Positions 7,532-16,837 of a DNA stretch of 35,429 nucleotides are shown here, in pieces; positions within the stretch are counted from its first letter, which is position 1; every line of letters starts with the position of its first letter. Source of the DNA: CAZUTO01 sp964623085 (GTDB taxonomy: Bacteria > Pseudomonadota > Gammaproteobacteria > Pseudomonadales > GM7GCV1); NCBI GenBank assembly GCA_964623085.1, contig CAZUTO010000021.1:1-35429 (forward strand). Direction: 5' to 3'. The notes below the pieces were generated by a model, which searched no databases, was not told where the DNA came from, and saw only the letters and a list, made by a program, of their open reading frames with translations. Made by a program: the position numbers and the translations under genes.

Positions 7532-8310
7532 GTGCCTAACACCTCGCGGACCTTGTCAAGATCAGCTTGCGTATCCACGCCAGATGGCACAGTACTGCAA
7601 GCCTCTGCAACATGGATCTTTTCTCCTTGCCACAGAATGCGTAGCTGCTCCAAGGACTCTAAGGCCTCCAACGGAGCAGGCTGCCATTTGGTGAAATCTT
7701 GTAGCAGCTTAGATCGATATGCATAGATCCCTATATGCCGTTGTATGTTCATGCCATCTGGCATTTGCGCATCGAGCAAATCTACTGCGGCATTCTTTAA
7801 TGTTTCAATCTGATCCCGAGGCCATGGAATCGGCGCGCGGCTAAAATACAGCGCACGGCCTTTTGCGTCGGTTACCACCTTGACGGCTGAAGGGTCAAAA
7901 AAAACATCTTTCGAATTGATTGACTCTGAAAGCGTGGCGCACACACAATCTGTGTTTCGCTCAAGGTTAGCCGCTACTTGATCAATCACCGCGGGGGGAA
8001 TCAGCGGCTCATCGCCCTGAACGTTCACGAGAATATCCTCGTCTTCCATATTTAGCTGTTCCGTCACTTCCGCCAATCGATCAGTGCCGGACATATGCTT
8101 AGGCGAAGTCATCAACACCTGAGAACCGTATGCACCTAACGCATCCATGATTCTCTGATCATCCGTTGCCACATACACATTAGTAGCAGTGCTCTTTAAC
8201 GCCCTTTCATAAACATGCTGAACCATTGGCTTACCATGTATATCGGCTAGCGCTTTTCCTGCCAGCCTTGTAGACCCGTAGCGGGCAGGTATGACGACAG
8301 TAAATTTCAT
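7528..8310 (-). CDS. kdsB: 3-deoxy-manno-octulosonate cytidylyltransferase (CMP-Kdo synthetase)
   Basis: KdsB activates Kdo to CMP-Kdo, the donor for the inner-core sugar added to lipid A. The nucleotidyltransferase N-terminus VIPARYGSTRLAGKAL, followed by DIHGKPMVQHVYERA, is diagnostic. The segments MTSPKHMSGTDRLAEV and NVQGDEPLIPP are also typical. The 260-residue length is normal. It overlaps lpxK upstream and the phosphatase downstream by ATGA junctions, so lipid A kinase and Kdo activation are translated together. Confidence 0.97.
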   Translation of the reverse strand: MKFTVVIPARYGSTRLAGKALADIHGKPMVQHVYERALKSTATNVYVATDDQRIMDALGAYGSQVLMTSPKHMSGTDRLAEVTEQLNMEDEDILVNVQGDEPLIPPAVIDQVAANLERNTDCVCATLSESINSKDVFFDPSAVKVVTDAKGRALYFSRAPIPWPRDQIETLKNAAVDLLDAQMPDGMNIQRHIGIYAYRSKLLQDFTKWQPAPLEALESLEQLRILWQGEKIHVAEACSTVPSGVDTQADLDKVREVLGT

Positions 8311-9338
8311 CCAGCGTTACTCATGGCTAGGAGCATATCGACCAACTTCTTTCCCATATCATTACCAGCGGTGTCTGTTACGAATTCAACCTGCACATCT
8401 AACGCCCAAAAATTGGGGCCAGCAAAATCGGTACATTTTAGCGCGTCCTTGGTCGTCATAAATACTGTCGAAGTTTCCAACGAAGGTAAAAAGGAGAAAT
8501 CTTTCCTGTTAAACGAATGGTGATCAGGGAATGTCTTTTCAATAACCTCAAGCCCCATGCCTTTCAACTCATTAAAAAAGCGCTGAGGATTACCTATGCC
8601 CGCTACTGCATAGCAATCATTCGCTGACGACGACAAGGCATCCAGTGGGACTTTTGCCCCAGATCGCACATTAACCCAACACTGGGGCACCAATCTAAAA
8701 CTGCTGTCGACAGTAATATCGCCATGCGCTGGATCCAGTTCTCCGTTGCTAACCACCGCATCCACATTGGCTAGTCTTTCTGCTGTTTCTCGCAAAGGCC
8801 CTGCGGGAAGTAAATGACCGTTCCCTAGTCCTCGCGCACCATCGATGACTACAATTTCAAACTGCCGAGGCAAATCGTAATGCTGCAACCCGTCGTCTGA
8901 CAAAATCAACGAGACACCCTGATTAATCAATAGCTCTGCCGCAGCACAGCGGTCTGCGCCGATGACAATCGGTGCACCCGTCGCCTCTAAAATCAGTTTA
9001 GGTTCGTCACCGCAAATAGTGGGTGTATCAGCTCGTTGCACCAGGTAAGGCGTAGATGGCGGGTTAGCGCCGTAGCCTCGAGATACCACTCCTACCCTGA
9101 CATTTTTGAGTCGGAGCTGGTTGGCCAAATATATAATTAACGGCGTTTTCCCTGTGCCACCGACAGTAATATTACCGACTACGACAATGGGTACACCAAA
9201 AGGCTCACGCTGGTTAGCCAAAGACAACGCCTTGCGCTTCTCAAATTCGCGAGAATAGATTTTGGACAGAGGCTGCAGGATTCTTGTCCAAGCTTTTTTG
9301 CTATACCAAGCTCGCGCCACCAGGCGTTCAAGAGTCAT
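8307..9338 (-). CDS. lpxK: Tetraacyldisaccharide 4'-kinase
   Basis: LpxK phosphorylates the 4' position of the lipid A disaccharide precursor at the inner face of the cytoplasmic membrane, giving lipid IVA. The Walker A sequence GNITVGGTGKT is at residues 55-65 of the chosen 343-residue product, followed by the family motif VGVVSRGYG. The ATG at 9336-9338 gives MTLERLVARAWY, the usual N-terminal membrane-associating helix. A start up to 72 bases further upstream is open but would overlap exbD and add an atypical peptide. The gene is part of the exbB-exbD-lpxK-kdsB block. Confidence 0.93.
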   Translation of the reverse strand: MTLERLVARAWYSKKAWTRILQPLSKIYSREFEKRKALSLANQREPFGVPIVVVGNITVGGTGKTPLIIYLANQLRLKNVRVGVVSRGYGANPPSTPYLVQRADTPTICGDEPKLILEATGAPIVIGADRCAAAELLINQGVSLILSDDGLQHYDLPRQFEIVVIDGARGLGNGHLLPAGPLRETAERLANVDAVVSNGELDPAHGDITVDSSFRLVPQCWVNVRSGAKVPLDALSSSANDCYAVAGIGNPQRFFNELKGMGLEVIEKTFPDHHSFNRKDFSFLPSLETSTVFMTTKDALKCTDFAGPNFWALDVQVEFVTDTAGNDMGKKLVDMLLAMSNAG

Positions 9339-9369
9339 AAGCAGTAAGAGTAAATAATAAGTAAATATT

Positions 9370-9786
9370 CTATTCTTCAGGTTCCTGCGTTGAGATACGC
9401 AAATTGACAAACCCTAGCCTTCCAGCGACATCCATCGCCGTCACGACACTCTGGTGTGTTGCATTGGCATCAGCAACGATAAGCAAGCTTTGCTGGAAAT
9501 CTCCTTCTGCCTCTAACTGCAGGCCTTTCTGTAACGTTTCCTTATCAGAGGCCGCCAACGCGCGGCCATTGATAGCATAGGCACCGCCTCGGTTGACTAA
9601 AAGCGTCATCACTTCGCCATCGCTCTCCACGGCCTGGCCATCTGCTTCGGGCAAATCAATTTGTAGTTGTGTCTCACGAGTAAAGCTGGTGGAGACCATA
9701 AAAAAAATCAGGAGCAAAAAAACAATATCAATCAATGGTGTCAGATTGACTCCGACGGGTTCTTTTCGCTCTTTGCGAAATTTCAC
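9370..9786 (-). CDS. exbD: ExbD/TolR-family biopolymer transport protein
   Basis: ExbD/TolR proteins pair with ExbB/TolQ to form an inner-membrane motor driven by the proton motive force. The single N-terminal TM segment carries the conserved membrane Asp20 in NLTPLIDIVFLLLIFFMV; a periplasmic domain follows, 138 residues in total. The GTG start overlaps the exbB stop as GTGA. No TonB or TolA partner is in the window, so the energised target is unknown. In this operon position the pair has been speculated to serve the envelope, but that remains inference. Confidence 0.93.
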   Translation of the reverse strand: MKFRKERKEPVGVNLTPLIDIVFLLLIFFMVSTSFTRETQLQIDLPEADGQAVESDGEVMTLLVNRGGAYAINGRALAASDKETLQKGLQLEAEGDFQQSLLIVADANATHQSVVTAMDVAGRLGFVNLRISTQEPEE

Positions 9787-10472
9787 TTCAAATCACCTTT
9801 CCTGCGCCCCATGTTAACTGGCGTGGGCGCCGATACTGATTCTGCCGTGGGGGTTTTATCAATCAGAGATTTACCACTGTATATTGCATCAACTAATCGC
9901 CCAGATTGGTGTTCCAACTCTACGACTATGCCTTCGATCAAGCGTTCGAAGTGACGGTGAAATATCATTGCTGGAATGGCAATCGTTAGTCCAGCAGCAG
10001 TGGTAATCAACGCTTGTGATATACCGCCAGCCAGCACACCCGCATTGCCAGTGCCGCTTATCATGATTTCCGCAAACACCTTTATCATTCCTATTACGGT
10101 GCCAAGCAAGCCCAGCAATGGTGTCACCGCCGCAATCGTCCCCAATGCAGATAAAAAACGTTCCATTTCATGCGCTACTTTGGCACCGGCCTCTTCCATT
10201 GCGTCTTTCATGACCTCCCGCCCATGTGCACGATTTGCCAGCCCTGCAGAGAGAACTTCCCCCATTGGGCTATGAGCACGCAGTGCAATAATCCGCTCGA
10301 GTGTCATATCACCTGATTTATAGCTCTGCCAAACGTTGGCTAGCAGGTCTTCGGGAATAATTTTTGCGGGAATTAACGTCCACATCCGCTCTACAACAAT
10401 CGCAACCGTAAGCAGTGAACACAGAAGGATGGGAATCATTAGCCAACCTCCTGAAAATAAAATATCGAACAC
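9783..10472 (-). CDS. exbB: ExbB/TolQ/MotA-family proton channel
   Basis: A 229-residue inner-membrane protein with three TM regions. Residues such as TPLLGLLGTVIGMIKVF and GISQALITTAAGLTIAIPAM are the hallmark ExbB/TolQ channel helices. The AGAGGA ribosome-binding site lies six bases before GTG 10470-10472. It directly abuts the TTG at 10478, so the later GTG (MFDILFSGGW) is the real start. It is coupled to exbD by a four-base overlap, and comEC lies 65 bases upstream. Confidence 0.93.
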   Translation of the reverse strand: MFDILFSGGWLMIPILLCSLLTVAIVVERMWTLIPAKIIPEDLLANVWQSYKSGDMTLERIIALRAHSPMGEVLSAGLANRAHGREVMKDAMEEAGAKVAHEMERFLSALGTIAAVTPLLGLLGTVIGMIKVFAEIMISGTGNAGVLAGGISQALITTAAGLTIAIPAMIFHRHFERLIEGIVVELEHQSGRLVDAIYSGKSLIDKTPTAESVSAPTPVNMGRRKGDLK

Positions 10473-10537
10473 GGACAATCCTCTATGATGACTTGTAGGA
10501 AATTGGGGGAGACTTTATCGAACTTTGGTCAAATCGG

Positions 10538-12823
10538 CTATTTTTGCCACCAGAATATTTTTGATTCCTTAGCAAGTGTCACTATCGGGTCAGAGTCGTC
10601 GGACTCCCATAGAAATTCGATCGCACCAGAATCGGCAGTATTTAATAGATTGGTTCCGATCGACTGGTATCGTTTCGTCACATCGGGATGAGGATGGTTG
10701 AACTGATTTTGGTAACCTGCACTAACAATTGCCCATTGCGCTGAGACCGCACTTATAAACGCCATGGTCGACGAGCTGTTACTGCCATGATGCGGAACAA
10801 TCAAAACATCAATGTCATCTGGCAAATCTTGCTGTCGGAGCAGTTGTCGCTCAACTGAAGAGCTGATATCGCCGGGGATCAAAATTCTCAGATCACCGGC
10901 CTCAATAGAAAGCACACAAGAATTATCGTTATCAGATAATATGTTGTCGGAATCTGGCCAAAGATAGCGATAGACAACATCATTTTGTGTCCATGTACTT
11001 CCCTTTCGACAGAGAGATTGAATGGGCACTGTTTTTTCAAGATCTAACAGCTTGCCGACGTCCAGCTGACCAACTGAATGATATCCCAAGACGCCCTCCA
11101 ATCCGGCACGATGATCTGCATCAGGGTGACTCACAATAAGGCGATTGATATCGACGATACCCTGCTGCGCAAGCGTGGGTGAAACGATATCCGCTCCGGT
11201 ATCAAATGACTCCGAAAACTTTGGTCCAGTATCATAGAGCAAGTTATATCCAGGCTGTTGTACCAATATGGATGTGCCCTGCCCAACATCAAACACTCTC
11301 ATCCGTAAAAGATAGTCTGCATCTTGAGCAGAGAATAAAAGCGGTAGCCAACTCATTGCAAGCGCGAGACGCAAGCCTAAAGTAGGTACAGAAAATATAA
11401 AGAAAGTGCCAATCACCGCTAATCCGTGCATCCAACTCCAGCCAGAAGGTCTATTAAGTGGGTGCAGGCCTAGACCATCGAACCATTGGAGAAGTGCGAT
11501 CTTCCAGCCAATAAAACAATCACATATCAGCCAAATTTTTTCGGCCGTCACCACGCTAAAAGAACTAACAAATAACGCGAGCACTTCTAGTGGTGCGATA
11601 ATCAGACTAACCAAAGGAACGGCCAGTAAGTTTGAGGGTATGGACACAGTCGGCGCTGGCAGCCCTTGCCACATAAGCACACCTGAAAAACACACAAAAA
11701 ATAGCAGCTGCGCGCGCAATAACAGCGAAACAAACCTTTGTTTTCCTGCTTTAGTAAACACAACAAACAATAGCAGCACCGCTCCGAAACTAAGCCAAAA
11801 GCCCGTTTGCAATACAGCCCTAGGCTCGAGTACAGCGATCACTGCTAACGCCACAAAAAAACTAAACCAAGGCGAGACATTCAAGTAGAAGAATCGAGGC
11901 GCTAATACGCATAACAACATAATCATCGCTCTTTTTGCTGGTAACCCAAAACCCGAGACCGCGGAGTAGAAAAAAGCCAGCGTAAGCGCAAAGACAATGG
12001 CTGTGCGTATAGCATTCCAACCAAACAACGCTGAAAATAGGCGAGCAACGCCGAACCCAAAAAAATAGCCTAGACCCGCTATTAACCCAACGTGGAGTCC
12101 AGAAATCACCATAAGGTGAACCGTTCCTGTAGTTCTAAATAGATCCCATGCTTCCGGCGATATTACTGAGCTATCCCCAAGTGATAATGCTTGATGAATA
12201 CTTGTATACTTGAGCCGATTTTGAGCAGCCAACACCTTGGCACGCTCCTCACGCCAGCGTTCAAACCAAGATTTCTTGGCTTCAACGGTCGCAACTTCAG
12301 AAATGCTTCGAATATATCCAGTGGCACCAAACCCTTCGGCAATCAACCATTTTTGGTAGTCGAATAACCCCGGGTTCTGCAATCCGCGTGGGCGCCTGAG
12401 TTTTGCCTCTGCCTGAATCTCTGCCCCTGCGCTGAGTTTTTCAAATCCATACCAGCTTAATAGCACTTTCTCTGGAAACCGATCTAACACCATACCTGCC
12501 GGAGTCCACACGCGCGTGACTGCTAGCTCCATTCGTTGCGAACGATTGGAACGGTCTTCTATAACATCTACTCTCGCTGATAGATAAACCACCTCGCCAT
12601 CATATTCAGCATCAAGTATTTGAGTTTGAAAGGCGCCAGCGCCGTATAGGCCAACACTCAACCCTGCGACAATTGGGCACACCCAATATTGACGTGCACA
12701 TATGCTGATAAACGCCCATAAAAAAGCCACTGGTGCCCACAAATGCGTGGGTGGAAGAACAGGAAAAAAGTTGGGGAGAAAAACTGCCGCCGCAAAGGCG
12801 CCCAGAAGTAAGTTCTGCTTCAT
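10538..12823 (-). CDS. comEC: ComEC/Rec2 DNA-uptake channel protein
   Basis: This inner-membrane channel moves transforming single-stranded DNA into the cytoplasm. The 761-residue protein has an N-terminal hydrophobic region and soluble DUF4131-type domain (about 1-190), a multi-TM competence domain (about 215-495, with HLMVISGLHVGLIAG), and a C-terminal metallo-beta-lactamase-like domain (about 505-745). The last includes MRVFDVGQGTSILV, the metal motif HPDADH (566-571) and HHGSNSS (678-684), so the putative nuclease site looks intact. It leads the operon through murB. Natural competence cannot be concluded from this gene alone. Confidence 0.95.
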   Translation of the reverse strand: MKQNLLLGAFAAAVFLPNFFPVLPPTHLWAPVAFLWAFISICARQYWVCPIVAGLSVGLYGAGAFQTQILDAEYDGEVVYLSARVDVIEDRSNRSQRMELAVTRVWTPAGMVLDRFPEKVLLSWYGFEKLSAGAEIQAEAKLRRPRGLQNPGLFDYQKWLIAEGFGATGYIRSISEVATVEAKKSWFERWREERAKVLAAQNRLKYTSIHQALSLGDSSVISPEAWDLFRTTGTVHLMVISGLHVGLIAGLGYFFGFGVARLFSALFGWNAIRTAIVFALTLAFFYSAVSGFGLPAKRAMIMLLCVLAPRFFYLNVSPWFSFFVALAVIAVLEPRAVLQTGFWLSFGAVLLLFVVFTKAGKQRFVSLLLRAQLLFFVCFSGVLMWQGLPAPTVSIPSNLLAVPLVSLIIAPLEVLALFVSSFSVVTAEKIWLICDCFIGWKIALLQWFDGLGLHPLNRPSGWSWMHGLAVIGTFFIFSVPTLGLRLALAMSWLPLLFSAQDADYLLRMRVFDVGQGTSILVQQPGYNLLYDTGPKFSESFDTGADIVSPTLAQQGIVDINRLIVSHPDADHRAGLEGVLGYHSVGQLDVGKLLDLEKTVPIQSLCRKGSTWTQNDVVYRYLWPDSDNILSDNDNSCVLSIEAGDLRILIPGDISSSVERQLLRQQDLPDDIDVLIVPHHGSNSSSTMAFISAVSAQWAIVSAGYQNQFNHPHPDVTKRYQSIGTNLLNTADSGAIEFLWESDDSDPIVTLAKESKIFWWQK

Positions 12824-12862
12824 GCAATTAGATACAATTCCGTTTGTTCAATTTGTCCGGTC

Positions 12863-12868
12863 ATTATA
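12863..12868 (-). promoter_or_regulatory. Candidate -10 for the comEC-murB operon
   Basis: A perfect TATAAT on the minus strand lies 39 bases before the comEC ATG. No convincing -35 is spaced correctly; ATGATA at 17 bases is the best. An activator-dependent promoter is possible. Confidence 0.4.
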
Positions 12869-12940
12869 GCTTTTTAATAGCCTCCTATCATGTCATTCAA
12901 AGTGGGATATAGAAGTCGCATATATTTGATCAAGTCTTCC

Positions 12941-12968
12941 TTGAGTATGTCGCTGCATCACCTATAAT
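12941..12968 (+). promoter_or_regulatory. Candidate sigma-70 promoter for the GGDEF-EAL gene
   Basis: TTGAGT (12941-12946) and a perfect TATAAT (12963-12968) are separated by 16 bases. Predicted start of transcription is near 12975, leaving a leader of about 57 bases. Confidence 0.6.
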
Positions 12969-13031
12969 TGTCAGAACGACGCGCCCGGGTTGAATCACTA
13001 ACATCAATGCCAGTTTTAGTAGAAGAATCTG

Positions 13032-15605
13032 ATGGCCGATAAAATTCTCGTTATTGAGCGGTCAGCAACCTTTCGCGCCAGGCTGAAAAAGGCACTGGCG
13101 TTTTCTGGACGGCAGATTCACACTTGCGAATTGTTTCAACAAGCCACGCGCCTGCTTGACTCAAACTCAGCAGAATCCCTCGACTACGCAGCCATCATTA
13201 TCGGATGGCCGTCTTATACCGATAGCGCAGCAGATAGCCTATTAGTCGCCATCACTCAACGCGAACTTGCTCACATCCCCATCATCATTTTTTCCGAGGA
13301 CGTAGATCCTGCCAAACTTGACTGGATTACTCGACGACCACATACCGCACTTCTTGCTTGGGATGAAACCTCGTCAGCAACCACTGCGTTAAACACACTT
13401 GCAAACGAAGCTGGATCAGAAAAAGAAGAAAAGACACCAGCTGAGCAGCCACGCGATCGAATAAAGGTACTTTTAGTCGATGACTCACCTACGATTCGTC
13501 ACAACTTTCGGCTTCTGCTCGAAAAGGGCAACTACGAAGTAAAAGTTGCGTCGAGTGTAGAAGAAGCCAACGAAATAGCCATTCGAACAAATATCGATAT
13601 CGCCGTTATTGACTACTTTATGCCGGATGCTAATGGTGACATCTTAATCAAGCACCTAAAATCCGACCCGCGCACTGAGAATATTGAAATAGCTGTGTTA
13701 ACCGGCGGCTATTCGGATCAAATCATTCACGAATGCCTGTCCGCGGGGGCAACTGAGTGTATGTTCAAAAACGAAGGCGCGGAGTTGTTTCTCGCTCGAG
13801 TCCAGAGTATCGCTCGGAATGTGCTACACAAACGATCTATCGGCCGCGAGAGGAACCGACTGCGACAAATTCTTGCCGCCGTGGGAGATGGCGTATTTGG
13901 TGTCGATAACACCGGAAGTATTCAATTTATAAATCCCGCCGCTAGGAAGATGCTCGGCTACACAAATAGTGATGCGATTATTGGCGGGACAGCGTTGAAG
14001 TGTATTCACCACTCAAATAGTGAAGGCAAGGTTTACACCGAACAGGATAGCGAACTTCACCAAAGCTATCTGAACGGAACCGTTCTCACAGGTTACGAAA
14101 CACTGTTTTGGAGCAATGATGGCACAGCTTTCCCAGTGGAATGCACTCTCAGCCCCATCAAATATGACGATCAAACATCCGGGGCAATTGTTGCTTTCAG
14201 AAATATTTCAGAACGCCTGAGCAAGCAAGCTGAACTCGAATGGCAAGCGTCTCACGACCCACTCACACAGCTAATGAACAGAGAAGCTTTCGAACAAGCA
14301 CTGACTGATGAAGTAGACAAGCTAAAAGAAAACAATAATCAAAGTGCGCTTATGGTTATTGATGTTGACCGCTTTCGATATATCAATGACACGGGAGGCC
14401 ATGACGCCGGCGACAGAATATTAGTCGAGATATGTAAGCGGCTAATCAGCCAGCTCGGGGAGTTTGATCGTATTGCGCGTGTTAGCGGCGACGAGTTTGC
14501 CATTATTCTATCAAATATTGACCCTAGCCCCGAGAAGGTTCTCGAATCTGCAGACCGTTTTCGAGAAGTCATTGAGTGTCAAAAGTTTTATGTTGGAAAA
14601 ACCAGTTTTACGTCAAGTATCACAGCCGGCATTACCATGCTGGACAAGCACACCAAGTCCGTTAGCGAATCCATGTCTAAAGCTAATCAGGCGTGCAACC
14701 TTGCTAAAACACGTGGGCGCAACTGCATACATATCTATAATTCCATAGACGACCATGCGGGCGCATCAGGTGAAGATCTTGTTTGGCTCACGCGACTGCG
14801 TGATGCGCTTGTCTGGAATCGATTCCAAGTTCAGTACCAACCTATTATTGCGGTCAATGATATGCCTGACCCTTGGATTGCGAAAACACCCCGCAATAAT
14901 TGGAGCCATTGGTCGGCCGAGCCTCCAAACCGATTTGAGGCACTGGTCAGGTTAAGAGATATCGATGGAAAACTTATTTATCCAGATGCTTTTTTACCAC
15001 TTGCTGAGCGCTTTGATCTAATTGGAAAAATAGATCGCTGGGTCATCGAAGATACGTTTAAAACCATAGCAAGCCGCAATTGGCCTGAGCTTGAAGTGTA
15101 TATCAACATGTCCGTCATAACGTTGATGAGTCCAGACATAGATAGCTTTATCAGTGATATGATCGAAAAAACCGGCCTTGACCCAACGAGTGTGGTTTTT
15201 GAAATCACAGAAAGTAGCGCCGTACGCAATATTCGCCAAGCGAATCGCTGCATTGGCAGGCTGCGTGATCTAGGGTTGCGCTTTGCGCTGGATGACTTCG
15301 GTAGCGGCTACTCGTCTTTCTATCACTTAAAAAACCTCGACGTCGATATCATCAAAATCGATGGCATATTCACTCAGGAAATTAATCGCGATACGATGGA
15401 CAAGAGTGTCTTGTTATCCATCAACGAGGTCGCTCACTCCCTAGGGAAAAAAACCGTGGTTGAGCACGTAGACCGACCAGAAGTGCTGCGTGCCCTCGTT
15501 GAATCTAGTGTTGATTACATGCAAGGGTTTTTGCTTTCAGAGCCACTAGAGAAACTACCAAATCGTCTTGTGAAAAATGACGGTGTATTAGATCTAGACA
15601 GCTAG
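13032..15605 (+). CDS. Pseudo-receiver/REC/PAS/GGDEF/EAL c-di-GMP signalling protein
   Basis: An 857-residue cytoplasmic protein likely to make or degrade cyclic di-GMP. Residues 1-125 look like a degenerate receiver: the acidic pair is replaced by VIER and the phosphoacceptor position reads IIIGWP. Residues 143-262 are an intact receiver (Asp150/Asp151, phosphoacceptor Asp194, Lys246). PAS spans about 272-395 and GGDEF about 400-570, with SGDEF at 485-489. EAL spans about 590-845 with Glu636-Ala-Leu, Asn692, Glu724, DDFGSGYSS (754-762), Lys775, Glu811 and QGFLLSEPL. Catalytic residues for hydrolysis appear complete. SGDEF departs from GGDEF only at the first Gly and may still be active. There is no adjacent histidine kinase. 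Its stop codon abuts the lolE stop. Confidence 0.93.
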   Translation: MADKILVIERSATFRARLKKALAFSGRQIHTCELFQQATRLLDSNSAESLDYAAIIIGWPSYTDSAADSLLVAITQRELAHIPIIIFSEDVDPAKLDWITRRPHTALLAWDETSSATTALNTLANEAGSEKEEKTPAEQPRDRIKVLLVDDSPTIRHNFRLLLEKGNYEVKVASSVEEANEIAIRTNIDIAVIDYFMPDANGDILIKHLKSDPRTENIEIAVLTGGYSDQIIHECLSAGATECMFKNEGAELFLARVQSIARNVLHKRSIGRERNRLRQILAAVGDGVFGVDNTGSIQFINPAARKMLGYTNSDAIIGGTALKCIHHSNSEGKVYTEQDSELHQSYLNGTVLTGYETLFWSNDGTAFPVECTLSPIKYDDQTSGAIVAFRNISERLSKQAELEWQASHDPLTQLMNREAFEQALTDEVDKLKENNNQSALMVIDVDRFRYINDTGGHDAGDRILVEICKRLISQLGEFDRIARVSGDEFAIILSNIDPSPEKVLESADRFREVIECQKFYVGKTSFTSSITAGITMLDKHTKSVSESMSKANQACNLAKTRGRNCIHIYNSIDDHAGASGEDLVWLTRLRDALVWNRFQVQYQPIIAVNDMPDPWIAKTPRNNWSHWSAEPPNRFEALVRLRDIDGKLIYPDAFLPLAERFDLIGKIDRWVIEDTFKTIASRNWPELEVYINMSVITLMSPDIDSFISDMIEKTGLDPTSVVFEITESSAVRNIRQANRCIGRLRDLGLRFALDDFGSGYSSFYHLKNLDVDIIKIDGIFTQEINRDTMDKSVLLSINEVAHSLGKKTVVEHVDRPEVLRALVESSVDYMQGFLLSEPLEKLPNRLVKNDGVLDLDS

Positions 15606-16835
15606 TCACTCGTAGCTAAGCACCTTTGCGGGGTCGACTTTCGACACTTTCCAAGCCGGATATACAGAGGCCAACACACTCAAAGTAATCGCCACCAGAA
15701 CCACAATCACCACCTGGCTGATACTTAGATAGGATGGCAAGTAATCAAGTGGGTATACCGAAGACTGAAGTAAATCTTCGCCGGTAAAAAATTCGATTAG
15801 TCCAGTAAATCCCGCTACCTGTGTCGACAAAAGCATACCGATCAATGCCCCAATACCCGAACCTATCACCCCAATAACAAGACCTTGCAGGGCAAAAATT
15901 CGGGACAATCTATTGGGCGCGGCGCCAATGGCTTTTAAAACGGCCAATTCACTCTGCTTATCAGCCGAGGCAATCATTAAGGTCGCAATCAGATTAAATG
16001 CCACAATCGTTAACACCAACAATACAATGAGACCAACGAGGTTGCGGGACATTTGAATCAATTCGTAGAGATTACCATGTGTCGTAGCCCAGGTTGTGGC
16101 TCGAAAACTAAATCCCACTCTTTCTAGCAACTCATTAGAGACTGTACGCGTAGCAAAAAGCTCACTCGTTTGAACCCGCAGACCAGAGGGCAAAGTGGAT
16201 TGACCTGAGAACGCAGATAGGCTATCTAAGCTCAGTATTCCCAAACGCTGATCAGCCTCTGTCCCCGTATGCAAAATACCGGCCAATCGAAAGCGCGCCG
16301 TCTTAATAGCAGATGCGCTGTCATCAAATAAAAATACATTAATACTCTGACCAATTGATAGGTCAAACTGCGACACTAGCCCACGGCCTAGAAGTATTCC
16401 AGCAGCATCACCAGAAATTGACTCAAGTGCTTGTTCTCCCAGCAACTCGCCAAAACTACCATTGTCAGCCTCAGCGGCGGGATCAACAGCGTAGATCAAC
16501 ATGGGCTCAACATCTGAGCGCACCCTAAGCAACACATCTAATTCAGAATAGGGATGCACAGAGAGCACTTCAGGGTGATCGGCGAGACGCGAAGCAATAG
16601 ATGGCCAATCCTGTATTTCAGCACCCGTAAAAAGCTTAATATGAGGAACAACAACGAGTATTTTTTCACGCATTTCGCGGTCAAACCCGTTCATGACTGA
16701 GAGCACGGTGATCATCATCGCCACTCCCAGCACCAAGCCTGCGCCAGACAACGTCGCTATAAAACGGCTTAACCGATCGCGCCGCTGGCCGAAGCTGTAG
16801 CGTAAAGCTACAAACAGTTCGAACCTTGGAATCAT
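15606..16835 (-). CDS. lolE: Lipoprotein-releasing ABC transporter permease LolE
   Basis: This FtsX/MacB-fold permease pairs with LolC and LolD to extract outer-membrane lipoproteins from the inner membrane and hand them to LolA. The 409-residue protein has the N-terminal LolC/E signature (RYSFGQRRDRLSRFIATLSG, then VLSVMNGFDREMREKI), a periplasmic domain, and three C-terminal TM segments ending VYPAWKVSKVDPAKVLSYE. It is the third gene of lolCDE, two bases after lolD. C and E assignments rest on gene order, because the two permeases are paralogues. Confidence 0.93.
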   Translation of the reverse strand: MIPRFELFVALRYSFGQRRDRLSRFIATLSGAGLVLGVAMMITVLSVMNGFDREMREKILVVVPHIKLFTGAEIQDWPSIASRLADHPEVLSVHPYSELDVLLRVRSDVEPMLIYAVDPAAEADNGSFGELLGEQALESISGDAAGILLGRGLVSQFDLSIGQSINVFLFDDSASAIKTARFRLAGILHTGTEADQRLGILSLDSLSAFSGQSTLPSGLRVQTSELFATRTVSNELLERVGFSFRATTWATTHGNLYELIQMSRNLVGLIVLLVLTIVAFNLIATLMIASADKQSELAVLKAIGAAPNRLSRIFALQGLVIGVIGSGIGALIGMLLSTQVAGFTGLIEFFTGEDLLQSSVYPLDYLPSYLSISQVVIVVLVAITLSVLASVYPAWKVSKVDPAKVLSYE

Positions 16836-16837
16836 CC

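Noticed and set aside
9339..9410. Upstream-extended start for lpxK
   Set aside because: It would overlap exbD by 41 bases and add a peptide not seen in the family; ATG 9338 gives the expected N-terminus.
11406..11888. A 160-codon plus-strand open frame
   Set aside because: It lies wholly antisense within comEC, has no recognisable domain, and the comEC frame is strongly supported.
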